Under the pieces are notes generated by a model, which was given only the letters and a program-made list of their open reading frames with translations, searched no databases and was not told the DNA's origin. The position numbers were made by a program, and so were the translations under genes. A DNA stretch of 64,000 bases, taken from the NCBI GenBank assembly GCA_903844815.1, contig CAIMVD010000270.1, positions 1 through 64,000 of the forward strand, read 5' to 3'. Of the stretch, positions 19,255 to 29,705 are shown one piece after another. This stretch comes from an uncultured Bacteroidota bacterium. Lineage in GTDB: Bacteria; Bacteroidota; Bacteroidia; Bacteroidales; VadinHA17. Position 1 is the stretch's first letter. Each line of letters starts with the position of its first letter.

Positions 19255-20460
19255 TTACAGGCTATTGTACGCTTCAGCTATAGCCTCGACAATAGTGATT
19301 ACCTGATCATCCGTTAATTGCGGATAAATAGGAAGGGAAATCTCACAGGAATAATTTTCACGGGATACCGGAAAATCCTCAATATCATAACCAAGGTTTT
19401 TAAATAATGTCAACATAGGCAGAGGGATGAAATGTACGTTCACCGAAATGCCCGTTTTAACGATCAACTCAATCATACGATCTCTTTTATTTTCATCGAT
19501 CCCTTTTATCCTCAATGCATATAAATGGGAGGATGAGGTTTTTTCATCATTATCCTGTGGTGGAATTTTTGCCCAGGAATATTTCTGAAACAGTTCGGAA
19601 TAAAGCCTGAAAATCCTTTTGCGTTCCGATAAGAGAAAGTCATATTTCTTAATCTGTGCCAGCCCGACAGCAGCACAGATATCAGGCATGTTAATTTTAA
19701 GCCCCTGCATAATAATATCGTATCGCCATCCACCGGCAATATTTTTGGTAAAAGCATCCTTAGTCTGTCCGTTAAGGGTCATAATCCTAAGGAACTTATA
19801 TTCATCACTATTATTGAATGAACCAGGAAGGTTTATACAAATTGCACCTCCTTCTGCCGTTGTCAGGTTTTTAACGGCATGTAAAGAAAAAATACCTATA
19901 TCACTACAGGCAATTGCGGGCTTTTTGTTCAAAATGGCTCCGAAAGAATGAGCAGCGTCTGAAATAACCAGAATACGGTTCAGTTTTTTTTGGTTTTCTG
20001 ATTCAGGATTGAACAAAGAAATTATTTTCTTCTCTTTAACCAGACTCATTATTTCCTCATAGTCACAAGGCCATCCTGCAATATCAACAGGAATAATTGC
20101 CTTTGTTTTAGGGGTGACTGCTTTTTTTATTGCATCAATTGAAATTACAAATTCATCATTTACATCCACCATAATCGGTTTCGCACCACAATGCAAAACA
20201 GCAAGCGCTGTTGCACTATAAGTATAAGCCGGAATAATTACTTCATCACCCTCTCTGATACCAAACCATTTTAATATCAGAATAGCTCCTGAGGTCCATG
20301 AATTCACACAAAGCACATCAGGGATACCTGTATATACTGCGATTAATTCTTCCAAAGCTTTTACCTTTGGACCTGTAGTTATCCATCCTGAATTAAGAGT
20401 GTCAATTACTTCCTCTATTACAGAATCGTCAATATAAGGAGGAGAAAATGGTATTATCAT
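19255..20460 (-). CDS. DegT/DnrJ/EryC1/StrS family aminotransferase
   Basis: MIIPFSPPYIDDSVIEEVIDTLNSGWITTGPKVKALE...SWTSGAILIL...EVIIPAYTYSATALA...FSLHAVKNLTTAEGG. Confidence 0.93.
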   Translation of the reverse strand: MIIPFSPPYIDDSVIEEVIDTLNSGWITTGPKVKALEELIAVYTGIPDVLCVNSWTSGAILILKWFGIREGDEVIIPAYTYSATALAVLHCGAKPIMVDVNDEFVISIDAIKKAVTPKTKAIIPVDIAGWPCDYEEIMSLVKEKKIISLFNPESENQKKLNRILVISDAAHSFGAILNKKPAIACSDIGIFSLHAVKNLTTAEGGAICINLPGSFNNSDEYKFLRIMTLNGQTKDAFTKNIAGGWRYDIIMQGLKINMPDICAAVGLAQIKKYDFLLSERKRIFRLYSELFQKYSWAKIPPQDNDEKTSSSHLYALRIKGIDENKRDRMIELIVKTGISVNVHFIPLPMLTLFKNLGYDIEDFPVSRENYSCEISLPIYPQLTDDQVITIVEAIAEAYNSL

Positions 20461-20466
20461 AATATT

Positions 20467-21066
20467 CTAAATTAACGTTTTAACCAATTTGTACATTTTC
20501 CTGTCAGGAAAAGCAATAAATTCATAAAATACTACATATCCCAGGCTCTTGTAAAAACTCACAACATCAGAATTATTATAAAAGTCAGTTGTCAGGGCCA
20601 TCTTTTTACATCCCCTATCCAAAGCTGCTTTCTCAGTAATAGCAAGCAGTATTTTCCCGATTCCCAAACCTTGCTTTCCAGGGTCTACGGCAATTGAATA
20701 AAGCTCGGCATAATCGCCATCATCTCGAGGATCATTCTTCTTTGATAAATTCAGAATTAACCTCAAAAGACTTCCTGGCTTCGTTACCAAAAGTTTCAAC
20801 CCGATGAAAAAAAATGAATTCAAATTTTGAATTATCAGACTTTTATTGAATCCCGATGACCTGGCAGTGGCTACAGAAAACCCAACCATAAGCCCGGTAT
20901 TATCGAATATCCCAAAACCAATTGAATCTCTGTGTTTCAGAAACGACTTGTAAAAGAATTTCAAAAAGCTTTCACCCAATCTGGTTAAGAAAAAAGTACT
21001 AAATGAAATTAAATGAATCCTGGTAATCTCATAAACATCAGTTTCATTTAGAGTCCTTGTTACCAT
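20467..21066 (-). CDS. GNAT family N-acetyltransferase
   Basis: ELYSIAVDPGKQGLGIGKILLAITEKAALDRGCKKMALTTDFYNNSDVVSFYKSLGY. Confidence 0.9.
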   Translation of the reverse strand: MVTRTLNETDVYEITRIHLISFSTFFLTRLGESFLKFFYKSFLKHRDSIGFGIFDNTGLMVGFSVATARSSGFNKSLIIQNLNSFFFIGLKLLVTKPGSLLRLILNLSKKNDPRDDGDYAELYSIAVDPGKQGLGIGKILLAITEKAALDRGCKKMALTTDFYNNSDVVSFYKSLGYVVFYEFIAFPDRKMYKLVKTLI

Positions 21067-21070
21067 CGTG

Positions 21071-22270
21071 TTATCGTGCTATTATTGATATAATTTTACT
21101 AAGATTAACCTTTCTCGACAAGTGGGCAACAGCAAATTTAATACCGTTCCTGCCGAATCTGTCAAGAACCCAACTATCCGATTTAAACATAATTCCCATT
21201 GCTTCTGCCAGTTTTTCCTCATTTTCAGGCTCAATTACTATACCACATCCAGCTTCTGAAATGCAGACTCCCGTATCACTTTCAGTTTCCACGCAGGCGA
21301 TTACAGGTTTACCAGAGAACAAGTAAGCTGCAAGTTTTGAAGGTGTTGCTGTAAGAGATATACCTTTTTTCAGAGGAAGAAGAAGTACAGCTGCATCCTG
21401 TTGAATCACATGAACCTTGTCGGATGGTGCATCAATGAAGTCAATATTTGCAGCAGGATAATTTTTTGAAGCTTTTACACAATCTGATTTCTTAGATCCC
21501 TCGCCCGCAATTATCAGCCTGCAATTCGTCAAACCGGCCTTACCAAAAGCGTGAATTAAAGTTTCCACACCGGCAGATGGACTAATACTGCCCAGAAACA
21601 TAAAAGTAAACAAAGAATTCGTAACTGACACCGATTTTGAGACATTCATGAAGTCCGAATCATTTTGCCAGTTCCTGACAACAAAAATTTTATCAGGGTC
21701 AATATTTCTTGTTTCCGATAAATAATCCTTCATATTTGAAGAAATTGCAATAATTTTAGTGCACTTCCTGAGGATGAATCTGTCAATAGGTAGAAAAACA
21801 GATAAAATAATATTTCTTATTATTCTTTTTTGTTTTCCCGCCAGCGATTCAGGATAGATATCCTGGATGTGAAGAACAAATGGTACTTTATGTCTCTTTG
21901 CTGCGATGGCAATAAACAATTGGGCAAATACAGGCCAGGTATTTGCATATACAACATCAATATTTTTATGATTCTTTATCAGATAACGGGAACTATGTAG
22001 TCCGAAACTGAAACTCTCTCTCATCCTGCCTAAGATATCAGATTCAGGATATGTATATGAATCAAGAACGACTTTTTTGAAATTTTGTAAATTGGTTTCC
22101 TCTTTGTTGAAATTATAACCGAATGGCCTGGTGGGCTTTGGACATACTACTGTCACATTATGACCAGCTTCCGCCAGTCCTTCAGAAATGTCAAAAGATA
22201 ATTTACTCGAGACAACAGGTTCAGGTGGAAAAACAATTGATACAACAAGTACATTCATGATATGGGACAA
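21071..22270 (-). CDS. Glycosyltransferase family 4 (WbuB-like)
   Basis: VLVVSIVFPPEPVVSSKLSFDISEGLAEAGHNVTVVCPKPTRPFGYN...FMFLGSISPSAGVETLIHAF...LAAYLFSGKPVIACVE. Confidence 0.88.
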   Translation of the reverse strand: MSHIMNVLVVSIVFPPEPVVSSKLSFDISEGLAEAGHNVTVVCPKPTRPFGYNFNKEETNLQNFKKVVLDSYTYPESDILGRMRESFSFGLHSSRYLIKNHKNIDVVYANTWPVFAQLFIAIAAKRHKVPFVLHIQDIYPESLAGKQKRIIRNIILSVFLPIDRFILRKCTKIIAISSNMKDYLSETRNIDPDKIFVVRNWQNDSDFMNVSKSVSVTNSLFTFMFLGSISPSAGVETLIHAFGKAGLTNCRLIIAGEGSKKSDCVKASKNYPAANIDFIDAPSDKVHVIQQDAAVLLLPLKKGISLTATPSKLAAYLFSGKPVIACVETESDTGVCISEAGCGIVIEPENEEKLAEAMGIMFKSDSWVLDRFGRNGIKFAVAHLSRKVNLSKIISIIAR

Positions 22271-22283
22271 AGTTAAACAATAT

Positions 22284-23420
22284 TTATTGTTTGTTCCAGA
22301 CTACTCTGTTAATGTAATCAACATATGAAATTATTATTCTTACAACCTTATCAGAAACGTTTGGCATTGAATAGTCGGCTACCAACCTGGTATTTCTTTC
22401 ATCGGTCCCTTGTTTTTTAAGCTGCTCCAACCCCTGTAAAATTCGCTCAGGATTAAAGCCAACCATCATTACTGCTGCTTCCTCCATCGCCTCTGGTCGT
22501 TCATGAGCTTCCCTCAGGTTTAGTGCCTTAAAATTAAGAATTGAAGATTCTTCGGAGATAGTACCGCTGTCTGATAAAACCGTAAGTGAATTAATCTGCA
22601 AATTATTGTAGTCGTTGAATCCCAACGGTTTAAGAAATATAACTTCATCGTTTACTTTTACATTCTTTGATTCGATCATTTTCCTCGTCCTCGGGTGAGT
22701 ACTAACTATTACTTTTAATTTATAACTGTTTGAAATAAGATTAAGAGCATCGATAAGTTGGCCGAATTTTCTATCATCATTAATGTTTTCCTCACGGTGT
22801 GCCGAAACAACAAAAAATTTACCTTTTTCGAGTCCCAGTCTTTGAAGGATATCTGATTTTCTGATTTCTGTCAGGTAATGATGGAGAACTTCAAACATTG
22901 GCGATCCTGTTTTTATCACCCTGTCAGGCGACAACCCCTCCCTGAGAAGATACTCTCTTGCAATATCGCTATATGTCAAATTTATATCTGAAATATGATC
23001 CACGATCTTTCTGTTAGTTTCTTCAGGCACTCTCTGATCGAAACACCTGTTTCCGGCTTCCATATGAAATATTGGAATATGTCTTCTTTTTGCAGGGATT
23101 GCACATAAACAACTGTTTGTATCTCCAAGTACTAGGAGGGCATCAGGATTAAGGCTTTCAAGCAACGGATCTATTTTTATCAGGATTTGTCCTATCGTTT
23201 CCATGGCCGAAATGCCTGCTGCATTGAGGAAATAATCAGGTTTCCTAAGTTTCAAATCTTCATAGAAAATCTGGTTTAGTTCATAATCGTAATTCTGTCC
23301 GGTATGGATTATGATATGTTCAACAGCATCAGACTGATCGAGTTTGGACATAATACATGAAAGCCTTATTATCTCTGGACGGGTACCCACAACAGTTACT
23401 ACCCTTAACTTTTTTAACAT
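22284..23420 (-). CDS. UDP-GlcNAc 2-epimerase-like (CapG/FnlC/WbjD type)
   Basis: RVVTVVGTRPEIIRLSCI...HTGQNYDYELNQIFYEDL...VLGDTNSCL...HMEAGNRCFDQRVPEETNRKIVDHISDINLTYS; adjacent to CapF and CapE. Confidence 0.88.
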   Translation of the reverse strand: MLKKLRVVTVVGTRPEIIRLSCIMSKLDQSDAVEHIIIHTGQNYDYELNQIFYEDLKLRKPDYFLNAAGISAMETIGQILIKIDPLLESLNPDALLVLGDTNSCLCAIPAKRRHIPIFHMEAGNRCFDQRVPEETNRKIVDHISDINLTYSDIAREYLLREGLSPDRVIKTGSPMFEVLHHYLTEIRKSDILQRLGLEKGKFFVVSAHREENINDDRKFGQLIDALNLISNSYKLKVIVSTHPRTRKMIESKNVKVNDEVIFLKPLGFNDYNNLQINSLTVLSDSGTISEESSILNFKALNLREAHERPEAMEEAAVMMVGFNPERILQGLEQLKKQGTDERNTRLVADYSMPNVSDKVVRIIISYVDYINRVVWNKQ

Positions 23421-23443
23421 TTGGGATTCAGTTAATAAAAATT

Positions 23444-24577
23444 CTACACTACTTCAAAAAATGTATCGGGATCCAGAGGATTGAAATGTTCATTTATCCA
23501 GAAAATGGTATAAACATCCTCATTCCCGATATTGGTTATATTATGTGTATACCAAACAGGCATGTCAACAAATGACGGACTTGCTCCATCAAGTTCAAAA
23601 ACCAATTTATCAGAGGACCCCAGTTTTCGGATTTCTATTTTTGCACGGCCCTTTATCACTGCAAACCTTTCAGCCTTTCGTGTATGAAAATGGTTGCCTC
23701 TGGTAATACCGGGCTTTGTGGTAGAAAAAGAGACTTGTCCCCCACTGCCAAGCTTCAGGATTTCCACGAATGTTCCCCTTTCATCCTCATTCTGTTTTAA
23801 ATGAAATGGGAAGAAGGATTTGTGATCAATATATGTTAAGAAAGTATTAAATAAATTCCTGTCAAATTCATTGTCCAGGTCAGGGATCATTCCTTTCTCA
23901 AAATATTGATCCCTGAATCTCTTTATCTTTTCAAGAAGCTCGGACACTTTTATTACAGCAGTGTGCGGAACTTCAACATGCGAACTCAATCCCTCAATAT
24001 CAGGGATGTCAGTTGATAACAAATCGAGTATAAAGTTCACAAGTTCAGAAACGTGTATCAATCTTAATTCTCCGTCTACATCGATCCCTGACTCTTCATA
24101 GTGGGATAATTGATGGCAGAATGTTGCAACAACTGAATTATAATACGGATGTCCGAATGGTCCAAATACATTGGGGATAATAAGGCCTGTAAATCTTCCT
24201 CCAGTATTCAGCGACCATTTTTCGAACAGTTCCCTTCCTTTCTTTTTTGACCTTCCATAAGGATTGTCCCTATCCTCCTGTGTTGAAGAAGAAAAAAGAA
24301 AATGAGGTAGAATGTTCAATGATTCACTTACCTCAATTATTTGCCTTACCAGCGAAATGTTTGTATCATAAATATACTTTGGATCGCCATGCCTGTTCAC
24401 TGCAGCAAGATGTATAATTACATCACATGATGATAGAAAAGCACTCAGTTTTTCCCTGTTTTGAAAATAACTGTCTTCAAACGGAATACGGGAATATTTG
24501 GCAGGGAATAGCCCGAGAGTATTATACAAATGAGTACCTACAAAACCTGCCTGACCAGTTATACCTACCTTTAGCAT
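23444..24577 (-). CDS. capF: CapF-like bifunctional SDR/cupin reductase (L-FucNAc pathway)
   Basis: N-terminal KVGITGQAGFVGTHLYNTL, C-terminal cupin 'EDERGTFVEILKLGSGGQVSFSTTKPGITRGNHFHTRKAERFAVIKGRAKIEIRK'. Confidence 0.9.
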   Translation of the reverse strand: MLKVGITGQAGFVGTHLYNTLGLFPAKYSRIPFEDSYFQNREKLSAFLSSCDVIIHLAAVNRHGDPKYIYDTNISLVRQIIEVSESLNILPHFLFSSSTQEDRDNPYGRSKKKGRELFEKWSLNTGGRFTGLIIPNVFGPFGHPYYNSVVATFCHQLSHYEESGIDVDGELRLIHVSELVNFILDLLSTDIPDIEGLSSHVEVPHTAVIKVSELLEKIKRFRDQYFEKGMIPDLDNEFDRNLFNTFLTYIDHKSFFPFHLKQNEDERGTFVEILKLGSGGQVSFSTTKPGITRGNHFHTRKAERFAVIKGRAKIEIRKLGSSDKLVFELDGASPSFVDMPVWYTHNITNIGNEDVYTIFWINEHFNPLDPDTFFEVV

Positions 24578-24586
24578 ATTAAGAAT

Positions 24587-25624
24587 TTATTCAAAATACT
24601 GATTGGAAGTGATTTCACCAAAAATATCTTTCCTGATAATGGGAAGTTTTAAGAGAAGCTTTTTTATTCCTTCTATGTCAAGAATATCTGTGTTATGTGA
24701 ATGGTATTCCTCATATGAAGAAACATCAGGAATTCCTTCGGAGAAATATTGTGCATAATTAAGGTCCCTGTTATCTGCAGGAATTCTGAAATAGTTGCCA
24801 AGGTCATTTGATCTAACCATGTCTTCCCTGTTGACGAGAGTCTCATACAGTTTTTCACCATGTCTTGTACCGATTATTTCTACTTTACTTTCCGAATTGT
24901 AAAGCTCAATAATGGCCATTGCGAGTGATCCGATAGTTGCAGCAGGCGCCTTTTGAATAAAAAGGTCTCCCGGTTGACCCTGTTTGAATGCAAAGAAGAC
25001 AAGATCTACCGCATCTTCAAGTGTCATCATAAATCTTGTCATGTTAGGATCGGTGACTGTCAGTGATTTCCCGGCTTTTATCTGTTCAATAAAAAGTGGA
25101 ATCACCGAGCCTCTGGAAGCCATAACATTACCATAGCGTGTTCCGCAAAACACTTGCGATGAAGTTTTATTATTCCTTGATCTGGCAATCATGACTTTTT
25201 CCATGAGAGCCTTTGACATTCCCATTGCATTGATTGGGTACGCTGCTTTATCTGTACTTAATACAACTACCCGGCTTACCCCATATTTTTCTGAGGCATG
25301 TAAAACATTATCGGTTCCAAGAATATTGGTTTTGACTGCCTCAACAGGAAAAAATTCACATGAAGGTACCTGTTTGAGAGCCGCAGCATGAAAAACAAAG
25401 TCTACTCCAGCCATTGTCCGTTCAATACTACTTAAATCACGAACATCTCCGATATAGAATTTTATCTTCGAATTGTTATAGACCCGTCGCATATCATCCT
25501 GTTTCTTTTCATCCCTGGAAAAAATCCTAATCTCACTGATATCACTGGTCAGCAGTCTTCTTAGAACTGCATTACCAAAAGATCCGGTTCCTCCGGTAAT
25601 CAGAAGAGTCTTGTCTTTAAACAT
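24587..25624 (-). CDS. capE: CapE-like UDP-GlcNAc 4,6-dehydratase/5-epimerase
   Basis: LLITGGTGSFGNAVLRRLL...IFSRDEKKQDDMR...FHAAALKQVPSCEFFPVEAVKTNI...STDKAAYPINAMGMSKALMEKV. Confidence 0.92.
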   Translation of the reverse strand: MFKDKTLLITGGTGSFGNAVLRRLLTSDISEIRIFSRDEKKQDDMRRVYNNSKIKFYIGDVRDLSSIERTMAGVDFVFHAAALKQVPSCEFFPVEAVKTNILGTDNVLHASEKYGVSRVVVLSTDKAAYPINAMGMSKALMEKVMIARSRNNKTSSQVFCGTRYGNVMASRGSVIPLFIEQIKAGKSLTVTDPNMTRFMMTLEDAVDLVFFAFKQGQPGDLFIQKAPAATIGSLAMAIIELYNSESKVEIIGTRHGEKLYETLVNREDMVRSNDLGNYFRIPADNRDLNYAQYFSEGIPDVSSYEEYHSHNTDILDIEGIKKLLLKLPIIRKDIFGEITSNQYFE

Positions 25625-25657
25625 TTTATTCTTTTTTTTTTAAATTGATACTACTAT

Positions 25658-26292
25658 TTAGGGTCTGCTAAGAAACTCAGCATATGTTATTAAGTTCAAC
25701 TAGTCTTAGCTTTAATAAGAATTCACCGAAGTCACTGTCTCTATGGATTCTTGGAACATAATGATACCGCTTGAGTGAATGTAATCCTGATGAAATACTA
25801 TTCATAAACTTAATAATAAGATACGGGAGTGCTGTCCTAGCCAGTTTGACCAGGTTCAGCACCAAAAAGATGCTGGCAATCCACGATTTACTTCTTCCTT
25901 TCAGCCTGGGTCTTATACTGTTTAACCTATTGCTTTGTGGATTTCTTTATCTGTCTTCTTCTTTTTTTGCGTCGTTTTCAGATATCTCTTCCATGCTACT
26001 TCCATGTATATCCTGTAGACAGGCTGTGGCATAAAAATTATCCGCCCTTTGTTTTTTCCATCAGTTACTATGGTACTAGATGGGCAAGAACGACCCATCT
26101 GTTTTAAGGATTTAATTGTCGATCGAAGGGTGTCTCAAAATTGTCAGGAGATAGCTGATTGGGACTGATCTACTGTGGCGTCGGCGCACGCTTTTCGGTG
26201 GTTCTCTTCATAGATCCTTTCACTGGTTTACTCAAAAATAAACATTATCACGTTATATATCAACTGTTAACCCTTTTTTCAGCAGACCCTAA
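25658..26292 (-). mobile_element. Degraded, internally deleted IS element (IS5/IS1182-type transposase remnant) with terminal inverted repeats
   Basis: Termini ttagggtctgctaagaaa (25658-25675) and ttttttcagcagaccctaa (26274-26292) are inverted repeats; minus strand reads QLSPDNFETPFDRQLNP*NRWVVLAHLVP* with in-frame stops. Confidence 0.75.
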
Positions 26293-26494
26293 TTAACAGG
26301 AAAATTTTAATTTGCATGCCTCATCCATTACATGAAAAATATTAGAAACAGGTCACTCCTCATTTGGTAAATCTATGAAAATATGAAGTTAAGGTGCTCT
26401 TTGAAGTAATCAACCAAAGTCGGCAGAGTTTTAAAAGTCCAATTGTATTCAAGGGCATTAAAAAAAAGATATCCCCCTATTTAAGATGGTTAAG

Positions 26495-27478
26495 CTATAC
26501 TTTAATCAAATCACCAAACAAGACCATCCTTAGATTACGAAAACAATTAATTATCAGTCTTTTTAGAGATATGTTCGAATATTTAGGATTTACCGTTTTC
26601 TTTGTAATATCTGAACCTAAGGATACTGACCGGAGTTTTTTAATATAAAATGAATAGATGTTTGATTTAATAGTTCTATTGGGTTTTACCAGATATGAGC
26701 TTATGGAAGTTGTAAAATATTTGTCCGATTTTTGTCGGAGTCCGGCAAAATGATAAAATATCAATTTATTCCCGTCAACTAATATAGTATCACCTTTTCT
26801 TTCAATTTTATAATTTCCTACATTCCAGCATGCAAGATTAACCCCTTTATTTTTTATTACAACAAGACCGGAATATTTTTGAGGCCATTTATCAAGATAT
26901 TTCTGATCAGCATATTTATCTCCGTCAAGATAATCAAAACACCAATCAATACATTGTTGCCTATACTCTTGCAGACATTCAATTCCCTGAATATCACGAC
27001 GATATGTTATCCAGGCAACATTAAAAATTCCCAGATTCAGAAATTTCCTTCCGTATTTTGAAAACCGGTGTTCTACAATTGCGAGTGACTTATCACCAAT
27101 TTCCTCAAAAATAGGCTCTGGTGATGAAAAAAACAAAAGATCAGAATCGAGGTAGGTAAGAAGATTTATATTGTCAAACTTATCGAATACATAGCAGCTT
27201 ATCGCCGGAGTACAGGTAAAATAATATTCAATAAGCGACCTGGTTTGTTTAACTGAGGAGATTGCTGTATCGTGAGCTTCGAGGTCACGATAACTTACCG
27301 GCACAACTGACTGTTGACCAAGGCTTAATATTGTCGCATAGGATTCATCATCCATGCAGAATGCAAATATCCTGAAGTCGGAACAAAATTCATTCATGGA
27401 ATCATGCATTGTAAGAAAACGAGCCAAGTAATTACGGTCAAAAATTGTACAATAGTTTCTCAACATAACCGACTTCAT
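26495..27478 (-). CDS. Glycosyltransferase-like protein (GT-A fold), paralog of 2045-3028
   Basis: 327 aa; RNYCTIFDRNYLARFLTMHDSMNE, 'TYLDSDLLFF', VEHRFSKYG, DQKYLDKWPQKYSG. Confidence 0.7.
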   Translation of the reverse strand: MKSVMLRNYCTIFDRNYLARFLTMHDSMNEFCSDFRIFAFCMDDESYATILSLGQQSVVPVSYRDLEAHDTAISSVKQTRSLIEYYFTCTPAISCYVFDKFDNINLLTYLDSDLLFFSSPEPIFEEIGDKSLAIVEHRFSKYGRKFLNLGIFNVAWITYRRDIQGIECLQEYRQQCIDWCFDYLDGDKYADQKYLDKWPQKYSGLVVIKNKGVNLACWNVGNYKIERKGDTILVDGNKLIFYHFAGLRQKSDKYFTTSISSYLVKPNRTIKSNIYSFYIKKLRSVSLGSDITKKTVNPKYSNISLKRLIINCFRNLRMVLFGDLIKV

Positions 27479-27504
27479 TTTTAGTAAAAAATAATACTGA
27501 GAAA

Positions 27505-28587
27505 TTAAAAAGAGTTTATGACTTCTGAAACTTTTAAAACATCATCAGGAGTATGAAAAGATGAAATAGGCAAACTCAATGTAGTAGAATGGATCTCTTC
27601 AGAAACAGGATAATTACCTGAAATTATTCCTTCCATGGCTTTTTGTTTATGAGGAGGGACTGGATAGTGAATTTCAGTTTTTATTTCGTGTTTAAGAAGA
27701 TATTCCCGAAGCAAATCCCTTTTAGTGTGCCTGATGTTAAAGATGTGATATACATCGTAGAAATCTTCTTCTACACGCGGTTTAATAATATCACTCTTCA
27801 GATTGGCCAGATAGATGTTTGCCAGATTGCGTTTATGTTGAGTTAGTTTTTCGAGTGATCTGAGTTTAATTAGAAGAAATCCTGCCTGTATTTCATCCAG
27901 TCGGGAATTCAAACCAACATATTCGTTGAAGTATTTTACCTTTGACCCGTAATTTCGCAAAAACCTTACTTTTTCGGCGAGTTCAGGTATGTCTGTAGTT
28001 ATAGCGCCTGCATCACCCAATGCACCCAGATTTTTGGTGGGATAAAAACTATGAGCCCCAAAATCCCCAAATGTTCCTGATATCTTACCCTTGAACATGG
28101 CTCCATGCGACTGGGCACAGTCTTCAATTAACCGAAGATCGTTTCTTTTACAGATTTCAACAATTTCATCCATCTGACAGCATTTGCCATAAAGATGCAC
28201 AACCATTATTGCCCTTGTATTAGGAGTAATTTTTTCCTCTATTTTTTTTGGGTCAATATTGTAGGTATTAATATCCGGTTCAACAAGTACTGGTGTAAGG
28301 TTGTTTTGAATTATTGAAAGAATTGTTGCAATGTAGGTATTTGAAGGAACAATCACTTCTGCTCCCGGTTTAAAATCAAAACATCTGAGTGAAAGGTTCA
28401 GTGCATCAAGACCTGATGCCAATCCTACACATTCATGTGAACCTAAATATTCCGAAAAAGCCTTTTCGAAAGAAACAACATTTTGCCCCAGGATATACCA
28501 GCCTGATTCCAGAATATTGCTGAATTTTTCTTTATATTCTTCAAAAAACGGTCTGTTAAGCCTGCCTAAATTTTCATATTCGATCAT
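27505..28587 (-). CDS. Sugar aminotransferase, DegT/DnrJ/EryC1/StrS family (FdtB/QdtB-like)
   Basis: [15 protein letters not shown]...[16 protein letters not shown]...[13 protein letters not shown]...EDCAQSHGA...[16 protein letters not shown]; start trimmed to [11 protein letters not shown]. Confidence 0.92.
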   Translation of the reverse strand: MIEYENLGRLNRPFFEEYKEKFSNILESGWYILGQNVVSFEKAFSEYLGSHECVGLASGLDALNLSLRCFDFKPGAEVIVPSNTYIATILSIIQNNLTPVLVEPDINTYNIDPKKIEEKITPNTRAIMVVHLYGKCCQMDEIVEICKRNDLRLIEDCAQSHGAMFKGKISGTFGDFGAHSFYPTKNLGALGDAGAITTDIPELAEKVRFLRNYGSKVKYFNEYVGLNSRLDEIQAGFLLIKLRSLEKLTQHKRNLANIYLANLKSDIIKPRVEEDFYDVYHIFNIRHTKRDLLREYLLKHEIKTEIHYPVPPHKQKAMEGIISGNYPVSEEIHSTTLSLPISSFHTPDDVLKVSEVINSF

Positions 28588-29278
28588 TTTCAAGATTATT
28601 TTGTGCAATTAATAAAAATAGGCTATTGTATCCAAGTTGAAATTCTTGTCTTATACGATAATGTTTTGACCAGATTCCAATAAAAGAGCTTTTTGATCTG
28701 GAGTATCCGCAGTCGATAAGTCTCTTTTTCCTGATTATGCTAAGAATGAAAGTTTTAAATTCACTAATGACGATTCTTGGACCAAGCAACTGGGCTGGCA
28801 GGAAAAAAATATACTTTACACCCTGTTCCCTTAGTTTTTCAAAAATAAAACTGAGCTGGGAATCCTTAAATTCTGTATCTATTCGTGGGAAAAGTACAAG
28901 TGTATTTTCATCAACAGGTAAGGCTTCATTTAAAATGTCAAGCTGAAGACAATCATCAAAAATGTTAAATTCTTTTAATCGTAAAACTGCAGGTGTATAG
29001 TCAGAAATTACAATCCGAAGGTCAGAGAATTTCTTAATTTGATATTCAAGTGCTGCTATCCCTGACCCCATAGAAAATATATTAACAAGTCCTAAACCTG
29101 AAGCTGTCTCCAAAATGTTTTTAACTGCAGATGAAGGCTCTGATGTATCTACTCTCTCAATATACTTATCCTTTGAATATGGAAGGTAATAGGAAGTCTC
29201 TGACTGATTATTCCTCAGTTGCTCCCAATCGAGAGCACTATAATCGTCGGAAAAAAAGGATCTGTGTTTTATTTTCAT
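28574..29278 (-). CDS. Uncharacterised protein with possible SAM-methyltransferase-like Rossmann fold
   Basis: 234 aa; '[54 protein letters not shown]' resembles a methyltransferase SAM-binding region; sits between FdtA-like and FdtB-like genes. Confidence 0.5.
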   Translation of the reverse strand: MKIKHRSFFSDDYSALDWEQLRNNQSETSYYLPYSKDKYIERVDTSEPSSAVKNILETASGLGLVNIFSMGSGIAALEYQIKKFSDLRIVISDYTPAVLRLKEFNIFDDCLQLDILNEALPVDENTLVLFPRIDTEFKDSQLSFIFEKLREQGVKYIFFLPAQLLGPRIVISEFKTFILSIIRKKRLIDCGYSRSKSSFIGIWSKHYRIRQEFQLGYNSLFLLIAQNNLENDRI

Positions 29279-29333
29279 TCTTTAATTTAGTTTTTTTCTT
29301 CTCGTACTGAAAGTAATAAATATTAAATCCCGT

Positions 29334-29705
29334 TTAATTGTAGGGATCATATATATAATCATTGCTGTCATAAAATTCTGACGCCAAAACCATCAGTATA
29401 CAATCCTTTGAGAAATTATCCATCCAATGAAAATCTTCCGGTTGGAGAATAAGACACTCAGAAGGCGAATCAAGCAGATACTCCTGAAGAGGGGTGTTAT
29501 CACCCGATTTACTTAAAATTCTGCATTTACCCTGAATTGCAATGGCAGCCTGTACAGTTTTCTTATGGCGGTGATATCCACGTGAAGAGTTATCAACTCC
29601 ATATATGTAAAAAATCCTTTTTATTTCAAATGGGATAATCTTCTCAATAACGGTTAGATTTCCGCGTATATCGGTAAAGGTCTTCAAATTCATTAAACTA
29701 CTCAT
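29334..29705 (-). CDS. FdtA/QdtA-like dTDP-4-dehydro-6-deoxyglucose 3,4-ketoisomerase (cupin)
   Basis: LKTFTDIRGNLTVIEKIIPFEIKRIFYIYGVDNSSRGYHRHKKTVQAAIAIQGKC...LQPEDFHWM; likely start MSSLMNLK or MNLK rather than the longest ORF. Confidence 0.88.
   Translation of the reverse strand: MSSLMNLKTFTDIRGNLTVIEKIIPFEIKRIFYIYGVDNSSRGYHRHKKTVQAAIAIQGKCRILSKSGDNTPLQEYLLDSPSECLILQPEDFHWMDNFSKDCILMVLASEFYDSNDYIYDPYN

Noticed and set aside
25771-26034. Plus-strand 87-aa ORF
   Set aside because: Lies inside the IS remnant and antisense to the decayed transposase reading; not a supported gene
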